Source of the DNA: Copromyces sp. CBS 386.78 | Taxonomy: Eukaryota; Ascomycota; Sordariomycetes; Sordariales; Sordariaceae | Length of the DNA: 64,000 nucleotides | Assembly: GCA_030685235.1 (NCBI GenBank) | Contig: MU839180.1 | Coordinates: forward strand, 71,246 to 135,245 | Direction: 5' to 3' | In this document: one piece after another, positions 23,435 through 35,320 of the stretch | Position numbering within the stretch: position 1 is the stretch's first letter | Layout: each line of letters begins with the position of its first letter | Notes under the pieces: model-generated | What the model was told of the DNA's origin: nothing | The model's database searches: none | The model's input: the letters and a program-made list of their open reading frames with translations, nothing else | Program-made: the position numbers and the translations under genes

Positions 23435-26400
23435 TTACCCCGGATTAAAAGAAGCCGTATAATTGACTAATAATATATAAAACGATTAAAATGCCTATTA
23501 ATCGTTTAATTTGCCCTATAAAAGCCTCTATAGCCGCCGTTACTCTATACAGCGACCTCTTCAATCCTCCGTACCCCATATTTCCCGTTAGTACCGGCTA
23601 ATCCGCTCCTACCTCTATTAATAGTAGCTAGTCCGCTTTTAGTTGCCGGCCCGTTATTATTTTGCACCGCTTTTTTATAATAATTTAATTTAGCGGCGCT
23701 AGCTCGTTTAGGTAGCTCTTATAGAACTTTTATACTGCTTCCGGGTATATTATAACGTTAGTCTATTTTTACTAGTCTAATATATATAATGGTGTTTATA
23801 GGACGTAATATTCTTATCGTTTATTCTTTAAATTCTATTTATAATTATTTATATTATTAAAGTTTTATTCGATAGAGTTTTTCCTATTATTCGTCTATTT
23901 TATAATCCTCCTTTAATTTATTTTTATGTCCCTTTTAGTACGTTCTTCCTAAAATTTTATTTTATTAATATAGAATATAGGATTGTACTTTATATTAATT
24001 GGGAGTCGAAGAGTAATTGTATAGTTATTAGCTTTTAGGACTTTAAATAGCCCTTCCCGGAACGGAATTAATTTAGCGTACGGTTTTCCGGTTTCGAAGT
24101 TTTCTATACTTAGTAAGACTTTATCCCCGATTTTATATTGCGGGGCGTTCGATTTCTTTTTATTAGCGTTATCTTTATATTACCTTTATACTTCCTTTAT
24201 TTTAATTATTATATAGTTTAAGATTATTTTAAACCGGTTAGCGATTTTAATAGTTTTGAAATACTTATTTTATTAGGTCTTTAATATTTTTAGGGGGTAT
24301 GGTATAGTGGGCTCGACCTTTATTCGGGGATAGAATTTATAATTAATAAAAAATAGTAAAATTCCTATTATTTTTAAAATTAAATTATTAGCGGCGAATT
24401 CTATTATTAGTAATTAATTAACTTAGTTATTTTATACTTAGTTAATGAAGGTTCGTAAATATCTTTCTATTTTTACGTTAATATATTCCGTTTATCCGTT
24501 CGTAGTTGGGTGAAAAGTAGAGGAGGGCGTAAGATTAATTTTTAATTTCGTTAATAACGCTTTTTAAAATTACGAAATAAATTAGGAATTTCGATTAGAT
24601 ATAATAATATTAGGTAAATTATAAATATTATAAATCCGTTTTATAAAGTGGTCTATTAGTTCTTCCGCAATTAGTTTTACCGTAGGGATAAAATACTATA
24701 TTTTTATTAATTTATTAATAATTACCGTAATATATTAAAATATTTGTTTATAGCGTTCGTAGGGCGTTAATAGTATAATATAATCGATAGAAATATCCTT
24801 CTATAGAGCGAAAAGTACTAGTAAAGGTTTTAAAAACTCGTATAGCGTATATTATAATGGCTTTATCTTTATATATATTAAATAAATTTTATAGTAGGTT
24901 TTTATTATATTATATATCCCCGGCTAAAAGAAAGATTAGAAGAGAAAGCTATAAACTTTTTCCTTCTTTAAGTGCCCTACTCCTAACGTATTATAAATAT
25001 AGCGGATTAATTAGTAGTAGATTTTAATATTTTCGGGGTTAAGGAGAACCGAATTATAATAATAGATCCGGCCCTATATAGTATAGTATTCTACGAACGA
25101 GAATTTTTTAAAGTTTCTTTTAATTTTCTTTAATTATATTTTCTTTATTAAGTCCGTTAGATAGGCGAATATATTTTAAAAAAAGGTTAATTTTTTATAG
25201 GTTTTTATTATTAAATTATTTACCGACGTTTCGTTTATAATTTCTAAATTATAAAAGTAAATTATCCTGATAAAAATTTCCGGATCCCCCTTATTTTTTA
25301 AGACGTAGGAATTATTAACGAAAATATCCTTCTTGAATAAGACTTTATTCTTTATTAAAAGGCGTTTATTACCTTCGTATTTTAGGATATTTTCTAGTTT
25401 GCGGTTTAATATATTAGGGCGGACTTATAGCGAGCCCGGTCAGTATTGGATAGTAAAATTAAAGCGGGAGAGAAATTGTAATTATTTTATATATTATAAT
25501 ATTAATTGTTTGCTAATTGTGAACGACTTTAATCCTTTATAGTTTATTAAAACTTTGAATAACTATTGTACTCCCTTTAATTTTAGCTTCTACTCTTTTA
25601 GCGCCTTAATAATAGCGAATAATTCTTTATTATAGATATTATAATTATATTCTATTAACGAATATTGTTGATTAAAGTACATTATTAATTATAATACTCC
25701 GTCTTTATTATATTAAGAGAGAATATTGCTGTAAATTTAATTTGAGGTATTTGTTTTTATAATTATTTATTTAGATTAGTCGTAGATATATAATATTGGT
25801 CCGCTAGTGAAAATTCGCTTAAATACGTCGAAAGAGTATTAGTATTAATCCTTTTATTTTTAATCTTTAACGGTTTTTTTTATTAATTTGTATAATAGTC
25901 CCGTTAGGATAGAGAAGTATTTAATAAATTACCGATAGAAATTAGTAAATCCTAAGAAACGTTATAGTATTCTCTTAGTATTTGGGGCCTCTTATAAAAT
26001 AATTATTATTACTTTTTCTAGGTCTATTTTAATATTTTTAGGGGTAATAATAAGTTTTAAATATTTAGTCCATTTCGTATAGAAATTATATTTATTAATA
26101 TCGATTTATAGGCTTGCGTTTATTATTTTCCGTAGGATTTTATTAATATACCTTACGTAGTCCTCCTCGTTTTCCGAATAGACGAGGATATTATTAAGGT
26201 AAGTAGTAGCGTATATATCGAAGATATTATATAGGATATTGTTAATATAATTTTGGAACGTCCTTAGTACCCCTTATAAATTAAATAGGTATATTAAGGA
26301 TTCGAAAAGCTTAAAGCGGGTAATAAATATAGTAAGCTATTTATAGCCCTCCTTTACCCGTATTTTATTAAATATATTAATAATATTAAATTTAGTAAAG

Positions 26401-29400
26401 ATCTTCGTTTTATAAATAGCGTTAAAAGTTTCTTTAATTAATAGAATTAAATATTATATTTTTAAAGTAATATTATTAATACTACGGTAGTTAATATAAA
26501 TACGGATTCCCCCGCCTAACTTTTATACTAATAGGATAAGTAAAGTAGCGGCGGATTAGGAGGGATAGATAAATTTCTTTTAAAGTTCTTATTAATCTAT
26601 TTTTTAATAATAGTAATTTTAATAAATAATATTAGTTTAGGCTTAGCGTATAGTAGTTGCTCTCTTAGTTTAAATTCGATTTTATAATTGTATAAATGGT
26701 GTAGGGGTATTTTATCGGTTAACGTAAGAAGAAAAATATTAATATATAATTAATAATAATTTATTAATATTCTTTTTATTTTTTCTTTAGTCTTCTAAAA
26801 CTTATTTACTTTATTAAAGAATTTTTAAACGTCTTTTTCCATTACTTTTATTAAATAAATATAACGGATAGTCTCTTTATACAATAGTATATTTTTAATT
26901 AAATTTTTTATTAAGGTAATAGATTTAGTAATTACCGCTACCTCCTTTTCTATTTTAAATTTGTATTTACCGGCTATATTATCAATAAAGGAGTAGAGGG
27001 AACGTAGAAAATCGTCCTTATACTTCTTTCCTTACCTTTTAATAATATTTTCTACAATTTCGTATATAAGATCTATTTCCCGGAGTTTTAAAACAGTAAT
27101 TAGCCTTTTTAATTGAATATAATTAGTAACGTATAATTAAAATTAATCTTTTTTATAAATGAAGTTAAAGGTAGCGGTATTGAATTTTCTAATATTAATA
27201 AAGTTTATACTATCTTTAATATATTTATTTATCCGAATATTAATGTAGTATATACTAACTAATATATGTTTTCTATTGAATTTAATATACGGTTCGTATA
27301 GTATATTCCGTTTAATTAATACTAGGACGGCGGTAGTACTTGTAATGCCCTATATTTTTGCATTTATATAGTATATAATAAAAGTTTGTAATAGAACCAT
27401 TAATAGTATTTTAACGGGAGAATCGGAGGTCTGCTCTTTAAATTCTTTGTCCTTAAATTAGGGAATTTTAATAAATTAATCTTCGATTTCTTCGTATTAA
27501 GCTACTTCTTTATAGAAATAGCCTTTAAGGACGTAAGGAAGAAAAGAAGGGAATTTAGAATTATTTTAAGGAGGCGTTTTTTTATAAGCGCGGGCGGTTA
27601 TAATAGAGATAGGGCTAAAAAGGGTTCGGGGTATTTCTATTTAGTTATTAAGGAATTCCGTTAATAAATAGCAATCCTTATAATCCGGGTAGTTAAAATA
27701 TATATTACCTTTTTTATAATTAATATATAATTTATAGAGTTTTATTTAAGGGAATTTTAGAATAATCGGGTATTTATTAGAGAAGTTGTAAATTAAAAAG
27801 GTAATAACTTTTTTATAGTAATTTATTTGTAGCCTTTTTATTATTCCTTTATTAATTATACCCTTAATGTTTCCGTTTACGAATACGAATTTTTTAGGAC
27901 GAAGAAGGCGGAAGCGGGAAAGATTATACTTTATAACGAAAGAATAATCAATAAATATAAATACGGAGTATCCGCTATTAATAAAGGAAATATAATAGTT
28001 TTTATACGTATCAGTAATTACGTACGTAAATAATAAAATTGAATTTAGAGTAGTACTATTTAATAATTAAATTTATACTTCTTTTAAATTTATTGAGGGA
28101 TCCCGTTATTTTTATAATATAATTACTCGGTTCGGCCTTTATATATAATTAAATATAAAAGCTAAGTATTTTCTAATTCGTTATAATATTTACCGTTTAC
28201 GGCCAATTTAATTATAAGGGTTGTAATTATATTAACGGTTCTTACTAAATAGACTTCTATAAATTCCTACCCGGTACCGCTATTATTATATTTACCCCTA
28301 CCTTTCTTTTTCTTACCGGCCGATTTACTATTAATATAAAATTTATTACCCTAATTAATAGATCCAAAGTAATTGTAAGCGATATAATTTTATTAATTAT
28401 AATAATAATAAAAGCCTTTCTCCTTTTATTCCTTAAAAATTTCGGGGTCGAATATAATAGAAAGATTTATAAAATTAAAATTTATTTAATTTCCTCTTTA
28501 ATTTATAGGTTTATCAGTTATAATAGGAAGAGCCGCTATAGCGTTTTTAAAGGAAGAATTTAAATCTTTAAAAATACCCGTAATTATTTTATTATAATAA
28601 TTAACGTCTTCCAATTTCCGGCTAACTTTCTTTATAAATTTTAATTACGTAGTATAATTATTGTCTTTAAGGAAATTCTAAGAAATTAGGGCACTTCGAA
28701 GCTGTTTATTAAATTTATTATAAAACTAATGAATTTTTATTGCGTTATTAAACCTATATTTATCTATAAATTTAGTAAGTTCGATTTCGAAGTATAAGAA
28801 AGGAGTACTACCCTAATAGAAATTAATAAAGCGTTTATTAGTATTTAATTTAATATTAATATTATTATATCGGTTTGTAAAGTATATAAAGAAAGTTTCG
28901 CTAATTGTTTATAATTATTTTTTAAATTCCTTAGGGAATTCTATAAATTTCTTTAGGCCGTTATTTAATACCGAACGTAGGTTTAATTTTAATTAGAATA
29001 TTATACGTATAATTTTAACCTATTCCGTAGGGAAATAGAAGGGGTTAAATTCCTATATAATTTTAATTTAATTCTACTATAATTAGAAAACGTTATAATA
29101 TTTAGTATTATTTTTATCCTCCTTAATAAAAATTGGGGGGTCTTCGATAATACGTTTAAAGGGTTGGGAAATAATTATTATAGTTTCTTTAAGGGCGTTA
29201 AAAGTCTCTAGTATATTAAAGGGGGCTACAACGGATATAATTGCAATTCGTTATTATAAAATTATAATTATATATTATACTGCGTTTTATTATTTTATTA
29301 TAATATTATAATTTATAATAACCGTTGTAAGCGCCTTTCTTAGTAATTTAATAATAGATTTGAAGGTTAGTTATTGGACGATAGTCTTAGCGAAAACTTT

Positions 29401-29526
29401 ATAATTTCGAGAAATTAAACGTAGCCGAATGTCCTCCGTAAAGCCGTTTACGAAATCCCGGATATTACGAATAATATTAACGAATTAAAGAAGGGCTATC
29501 CAATAAATTTTAATATTGGGAATTAG

Positions 29527-29692
29527 GTCCTTGGTTTTCCTGACATACTCTTTTCCGAACATGCTCTACGGTACTGTTGGGTCTAGTTGCTGTGATCACG
29601 GCTATATCAATGGGAAGCAGCGTGCGCTGCATGAGTCTGAGGGTTCGTAGGAATCTCGAAACGGATATACAGACTAACTGAGCACTCAAAGA
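29527..29692. other. undamaged, GC-normal patch inside the Gypsy element
   Basis: About 165 bp keep CA and TG dinucleotides and balanced composition, while both sides are heavily RIP-converted. On the minus strand the patch contains the apparent gag start codon and its first codons (MFGKEYVRK), which run on in frame into the damaged gag sequence. No target duplication or inverted ends were found to mark it as an insertion. Confidence 0.7.
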
Positions 29693-30138
29693 AAAAGTTC
29701 CTTAAAGTCGAATAGGTTAGGGGAATCGTTTATTAATAAGCTAATTCTTTATTCCGTTTCCTAAGGGTTTAGAGCGATATAATCCAGTAGTAAAATATTA
29801 TTACCGCTATCGTTATTATCACTAGAGTAATAGTCGTAATTACTATTATCTTCTACAAAGAAATTAATTTATAATATAAAGGGGATTACTATAATATAAA
29901 GGCGTAATTAAGGGGGATTATTATAATATAAAGGCGTAATTATAATAATTAAATTACTACTTTTAGGGTCCGGTCCTAATAAGTCTATGGTTTAACGAAG
30001 CGACTCTATATATTAGGGTCCGTAATTCCTACGAAGCGATCCCAATATAATTTTGGATTACGTAGCTCTTCGCCGTGCGATTTTAAGGGTTAAAAAGAGA
30101 TGTACGTATAAATGCGATAGTTTAAAGGTGTAATTAAT

Positions 30139-30447
30139 TATTATAGTACAAAGGTATAAGGTAGGTAAGAATATACGTAATTATACGAAAGAGTAAGAGG
30201 AAAAGTTTAAGGGTACAATCCTAAATTAGTCTTTATAGAGGCTAGTCTAAGAGATTAGTTTTGTAGCAATTTTATAAGTGCTATAGAGCTGGTACGACTT
30301 GTGTAGCGATAGTAATAATGAGGCTATCGTAGCCTTTTATAAAGGCTATAATAGCTTTATGCTATACTCGGAGCTATGGCCTGATCCCTGGCTCCGATAG
30401 CTGCCAACCGTATGCTTCTGAACTATTATAAGGCTAACCCTGTGATA
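30139..30447 (-). repeat. 5' LTR of the Gypsy element (element orientation)
   Basis: Partner of the LTR at 23126-23434, also 309 bp. Here the outer half (about 30290-30447) is the better preserved part and the inner half is converted to TA-rich sequence. Confidence 0.93.
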
Positions 30448-30452
30448 ATCCG

Positions 30453-30850
30453 CACGTGGAAAAAAAAAAGAATTTCAATATCTTTTTTAAAGTACCAAGA
30501 GGTCTAAAGGAAATAAAAAGTATATTATATTTTTGCTATTTTTTTTCTCTACCCAACAATACTTTTTTGAACAACGTATATTTTATGTAGCGTAGGAAAA
30601 CGTCAAGGAAAGTAAGCTATTATAAATAAATAATTAGGAATATTAAAGGTTAAAATGCTAAGAAATTAGGATTTAGGTAACGCTTAAGGCTATAAAATTG
30701 GTAGTTAGTTCAAAAAATCCGTCAAAAATCAGCGAGTAATTTGGTACTACTTTTAGTTTCATACACAAAGGTTTGACTAAGTTATAGTTAAAAAGGAAAA
30801 GTGGATCCACGTGCGGATAGAGTTTTATCCACGTGCGGATAGAGCTTCTC
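30453..30850 (+). mobile_element. right fragment of the split inverted-repeat element
   Basis: It starts CACGTGGA, continuing the left fragment, and ends with the reverse complement of the left arm. TTA follows at 30851-30853. Together with 23089-23125 the element is about 435 bp with inverted ends of about 45 bp. Each end itself holds two copies of CTCTATCCGCACGTGG. It is not RIP-converted and encodes nothing. A 3-bp TTA duplication would fit a PIF/Harbinger-type element, but the end sequence does not identify a family. Confidence 0.8.
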
Positions 30851-30853
30851 TTA

Positions 30854-32960
30854 AATTAAATCGATAATATAAATTTACTATCGCCGACTTTAACTTGAAA
30901 TTTAGTAATAATACTATAAAACGGTATATAATCGGTATAAAATAAAAAAAGAAGAAAGCCTAATAACCGGAAGATAATAACGAATAATATTTATTACTTA
31001 AAATAAAAAATTCCCTTTTTATTTAAATAAGGATAGAAATTATAAGCCTCTAATCCTTTTTCTTCTAGAAGAAAATTCCGGATATTATAACGCTAATCTA
31101 TTTTTATAATATAGGTAAAGAAACCTTTATATATATTATCCTAAATTATTTATAAATAGCCGATTATTAAATAACGGCAATTAATTAACTATAAATAAAA
31201 GAAAAATTCTAAATTTATTTAAACGATAGAACTTAAGCTAAAAAAATCCTTTTGTAAGTATTATAATTTAATAGGCTCAACGAATACCGTTTAATAATTA
31301 AATTAAAAGGAGAATAGCGCAATAAATTCGTACGGTATTTATAAATATATTTAATTATAATATTAGAATAAGAGAATGTAAAAAAAATAAGAGGAGGAGG
31401 AATTAAATTATATTAATTATAATAATTATTTAATTACGAAGGCGGTACCGAAGTAATTAATTAACATTCTTTACGGGCGAAGAATTTGTAGAATATATTA
31501 AATATTAATTCCTAATTCCTAATAATTTTACAACGCTACTAAATTTAATCCTTATTAGCCGGAAGGGGATTAATAGGGCTATTAACTATTATTAGGGAAT
31601 TAGTATTAGTATTTCCTCTACTAGAACCAAAAACAGGAATAGTAAAATAATTGGTTAAAAATATTTTGCAATATCCTTTATACTAATAATCTTCGACCTT
31701 TATATTCTAATAGCGAGGAAGGATATTAAGGTCGTACGGGAGACCGTCCGTAATTAAATGCTTATATATATCCTTAAAGAAATCGATATAAGTACTATAA
31801 AAACGACGAATTAAAGGACTAATATTACTCTAAGAGCAGAATAAAATAATAATTATAATTTAAATAATATTATATTTATTATAATAACCTAACGGAATAT
31901 CTAATATATATTTCGTATGAGTAATAAGATAAATAGCGCTCTATTTATTAGCGTTTCGAAGAATGTTAAAAAAGAAAACGAGAAAAAAACTGTAGAAAGA
32001 AATTTATTTTTAATATTAATATAATAAATATATTTTGTAAAGAACGTATAGAATATAACTATATTAAGGGATAGGGTATTATAAATGTAATTGGTAAATT
32101 TTAAATTATAATAAAAGTAAAGAACGTAATAGACGATACTAATTAATATAATTAGTAAAAAGAAGGGGAAATAAGTATAAAGATAAGAAGGATTTACCAG
32201 CCGGGAAGAAGATTAAAGGCGGGGTTAAAAATTAATATTTAAATAAAAATTTAGAATTCGGACGCTAAGGAAGAAGGGGGCGCAAAGGAGCGGGAAAATT
32301 TAAAGGATAAAAAATCTATTATACGGACGAAATCGATACTATATTTAATAATATTACAATTAATATAAATCGCAAAGCTTAAAGGGTTAAATATACGGCC
32401 GGGAAAACGGTTAAAAATATAATTAATAGAAGAGGGCGCTATTTTGAAAATTAATTAAATAAGGAAGAAAAGAAAATTCGAAAGATAATAGTAGGGAAGA
32501 ATTCTTATATAGAGGGAAAAAAAGGGCCTTTATACTTATATAAACTTTAATAGAATCGTAGGAATTTGGGGGATAATAACGAAGTAGGAATATAGGTAAA
32601 TAATAGGGAAGGGACAATTATTATAGGCGGTTTAAGAAGAAGGAACAGCGTACGAAAATAATATTTCGATTATTCTAATATTAGATCGAAGGCGGTAGAA
32701 GGGAAGTAATTTATTTACTAAGGCGGTAGGTGAATACCGCTACAAATGGAATTGAAATAGAGTAGGCGCAATTTATTTACAACCGAAAGGAGTTAACGGT
32801 TTTTATCCGACGGCGCTTATCGCCGTACAGTTTCCTCTAAAGAACTAGGAGAAGTACCCTATACTAATAAGGCGCTATAGATAAGTAGCATAGGGAATAA
32901 GACTATTATTATTATTATATATAATATTACAAGAAAATTGAGAAATAAAATAGCTTATAG
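30854..32960. other. unclassified RIP-degraded repeat relic
   Basis: CpG is retained and CpA/TpG are scarce, as in the LINE and Gypsy relics, so this was once a multicopy sequence. It may be the LINE continued beyond the inverted-repeat element, or another transposon. I translated parts of it on both strands and recognised no transposase, RT, integrase or RNase H motif. The open frame at 32423-32617 (minus) is AT-rich and unconvincing. Confidence 0.5.
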
Positions 32961-34140
32961 AGTAAAATTATAGAAAATAATTATCTTTATTAAAAAGTTA
33001 ATAATATATATTAATATAATAAATAAGGATTTATTTTTTTATATATCTAAAATATTTATAATTTATTATATTCTAAAAGTAAATGGAAATATTACTCCAA
33101 TTTGAAAACTCCTTAATCTAAAAGTTATTTTAATATAAAAAGCTCTTTATTAAAAATATTTAACTTGTTTTTAAAGAGAGATTTTTAAAGGTAGAATATA
33201 TCTTATAATTATCCTAGATTAATCTTAAAGTAATATTCGCGTATAGTATTATATATTATATTATATTTAGATTCTCAAATTATAATAAATATACTTTTAT
33301 AGTTAACTATATCTTTATATTAATTCCTTATTATTTAGTTTTATTATATTTAATATTCTTAAATTATACTAACAGAGAAATAAAAATAAAAAATATTATA
33401 CTACTATATATTTATAATCTTTATAAATATAAATAAATTATTATAAGATATAAATATAGAATATATACTATACATCCTATTATTTTATTATAAAGGATAA
33501 AATCAATTTTATAATAATATATATTTAGTTTTGAAATAATTCTAGATTATTATACTTAATAATATAATTAATATATATTATAATTATAATTTATTATATT
33601 TAGAAAAATTATAATATAAAATAAATAAACTATTTCTCTTTATTATGTCCGAGCAAATGAAAAAATATATATTTAATAATAAAATAGAATTTATAAGATT
33701 GAAAAAGTAATATTAAGTATATGAATAGATATTAAAAGTAGATATAAAATGAGATACCTATATATTTGAATTCTCATTTTATTATATTAACTATAATAGT
33801 AAATAATATTTATTTAATATTATTATTAAAGTTTTAAATTAGTTTTAGAAAAGTCTTTATTCAATCATCTAATATATTTTAAAGAAAATAAATAAGATTT
33901 TGCCTTTATATAGGGAACTATAATATATATACTCCAATATAGATATAATTAAAAGAGGTTTTATAAAATTCTATTTTAAATGAATAATTTATATATTCTT
34001 TTATATTTTTATACTATTATATTAAATAGTTATATTTACTTTTTATATTTCTTTTATATATATATTTTTTTAGTATACTACTTAAATATTCTATTTAATA
34101 CTTGAAAATACTAATTAATAATATTTAAATTAAATAAATA
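32961..34140. other. extremely AT-rich sequence, right side of the block
   Basis: Almost pure A/T with very few G or C and hardly any CpG. No coding or structural feature was seen. Confidence 0.6.
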
Positions 34141-34440
34141 TTATATTACTCTAAAATTAATCTAAAATTGTTCTTCCTAATTATATACTTCTTAATATAA
34201 TAAAAATCCTTTATTATTATTTTCTCTTAAATAAGTCTTATATTACTCTATAATTAATATAAGATTAATCTTCCTAATTTAATCAACATATTTTATTATT
34301 ATTTTCTCTTAAATAAGTCTTATATTACTCTATAATTAAATATAAGATTAGTCTTACTAATTTAATCAAAATCTTTTATTATTATTTTCTCTTAAATAAG
34401 TCTTATATTACTGTATAATTAATATAAGATTAATCTTACT
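34141..34440. repeat. AT-rich minisatellite, unit about 82 bp
   Basis: The word TTATTATTATTTTCTC starts at 34211, 34293 and 34376 (spacing 82 and 83). Each copy is followed by TTAAATAAGTCTTATATTAC and an AATATAAGATTAATCTT-like stretch. A partial, more diverged copy precedes them at 34141-34200. Confidence 0.88.
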
Positions 34441-34557
34441 AATTATATAATTTTTATATAAAATAACTAAATTTACGTATAAAAAAATTGTTAAGGTAGT
34501 ACAGTGTAAATTCGAGTCTTAGCATACGTATATTCCCTCCGTATGTGATCCGATGTC

Positions 34558-34621
34558 TGTCTTGGCATGGGCTTGGCACTCCGAGTGTGATCCGAGGTCT
34601 GACCCATGTGTGAGGTGAGCT
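34558..34621 (-). repeat. right arm of the 64-bp inverted repeat bordering the AT-rich block
   Basis: Reverse complement of 19235-19298 with two mismatches. Base composition returns to normal immediately to its right. Confidence 0.93.
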
Positions 34622-35320
34622 GGGCTCTCTACCCTACATCGTGGGAATTCCCCTTTCTCGATTTGGCGGTGTTCATGTGCTCATGTCGGGTGCTCTTGCT
34701 CGCACGAGCCGTTCTAAGCCGCTTCAGTTGCAGTGGGCCAATTGAAAAATGGAAAAGATTCAAGGACACCTGCGGCACCGGCGAGAACGGCCCGGTGATG
34801 GGCGGTGGGGAAACGCACCTGATTGGTTCCCACTGGTTCCCTCTTCCGACTTCCGGAACAAGCCCGCTCCCGCTCGGGTCTTGGGCACTCACTGCACTAT
34901 CCGATGAAATTACCCACTGGACGGCGCCTAGACGGAACGGTTACGGGGCCACGGCAGCACGAGTACAGGCACCCGACCCTTGGCATTCAACTCACCCGTT
35001 GCACGGCTCCGTAGCGAGACCTCTCACGGTACGTCGACGGCACGGACCCGAGGACACACGGGCACAGGGCAGAGGCCAAGAAGTTCCCAGAACTTTGACT
35101 CATCAAAACTTTGTTACCCCGTAGAAGGTACCCGGAACATCACCTGCCGCACCGGTAGTGTACGGTACTGGATTGTCATTACTTCCCCGTCTCTGTAAGT
35201 CGAACTCCACTTTTTGGCCTCAAGTGAGTTACTCAAGTGAGTTACATCCACAGCATCACCGACTTCACAAGGTTTCATCTCATATAACTAATTAGTTCAC
35301 ACTAGGAACCTAGCACAAAA
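34622..35320. other. promoter and leader region of the gamma-glutamyl phosphate reductase gene
   Basis: No credible gene was seen. A direct repeat of ACTCAAGTGAGTT lies at about 35219-35245. Open frames over 34606-35124 lack family features. Confidence 0.5.

Larger units (their letters stand above)
23126..30447 (-). mobile_element. Ty3/Gypsy LTR retrotransposon, RIP-inactivated, coding on the minus strand (7,322 bp)
   Basis: 309-bp LTRs at 23126-23434 and 30139-30447 begin and end TATCAC..GTGATA or its RIP variant. The element is flanked by a 5-bp duplication ATCCG at 23121-23125 and 30448-30452. On the minus strand: gag from about 29570, opening MFGKEYVRKTKDL; a decayed CCHC-like knuckle near 27700; reverse transcriptase about 26700-25900, with FQNYINNILYN and a YLNNILVYS box corresponding to YxDDILIYS; RNase H near 25650, with a YNIYNKELFAIIKALKEWK motif; integrase, with the HHCC-type stretch at about 25050-24960 and the core near 24750 (ISIDYI, VVIDRLMKI-like). 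The order RT-RNase H-integrase defines Ty3/Gypsy. A chromodomain-like tail is possible near 23700 but is not demonstrable. Stops are frequent throughout. Confidence 0.92.

Noticed and set aside
19310..34500. centromere
   Set aside because: AT-rich, RIP-damaged DNA resembles fungal centromeres, but 15 kb with close active genes on both sides is more simply a dispersed repeat island; sequence alone cannot decide.
34606..35124. 172-codon open frame just right of the AT block
   Set aside because: No recognisable domain, lies in the expected promoter of PRO2 and overlaps the inverted-repeat arm.
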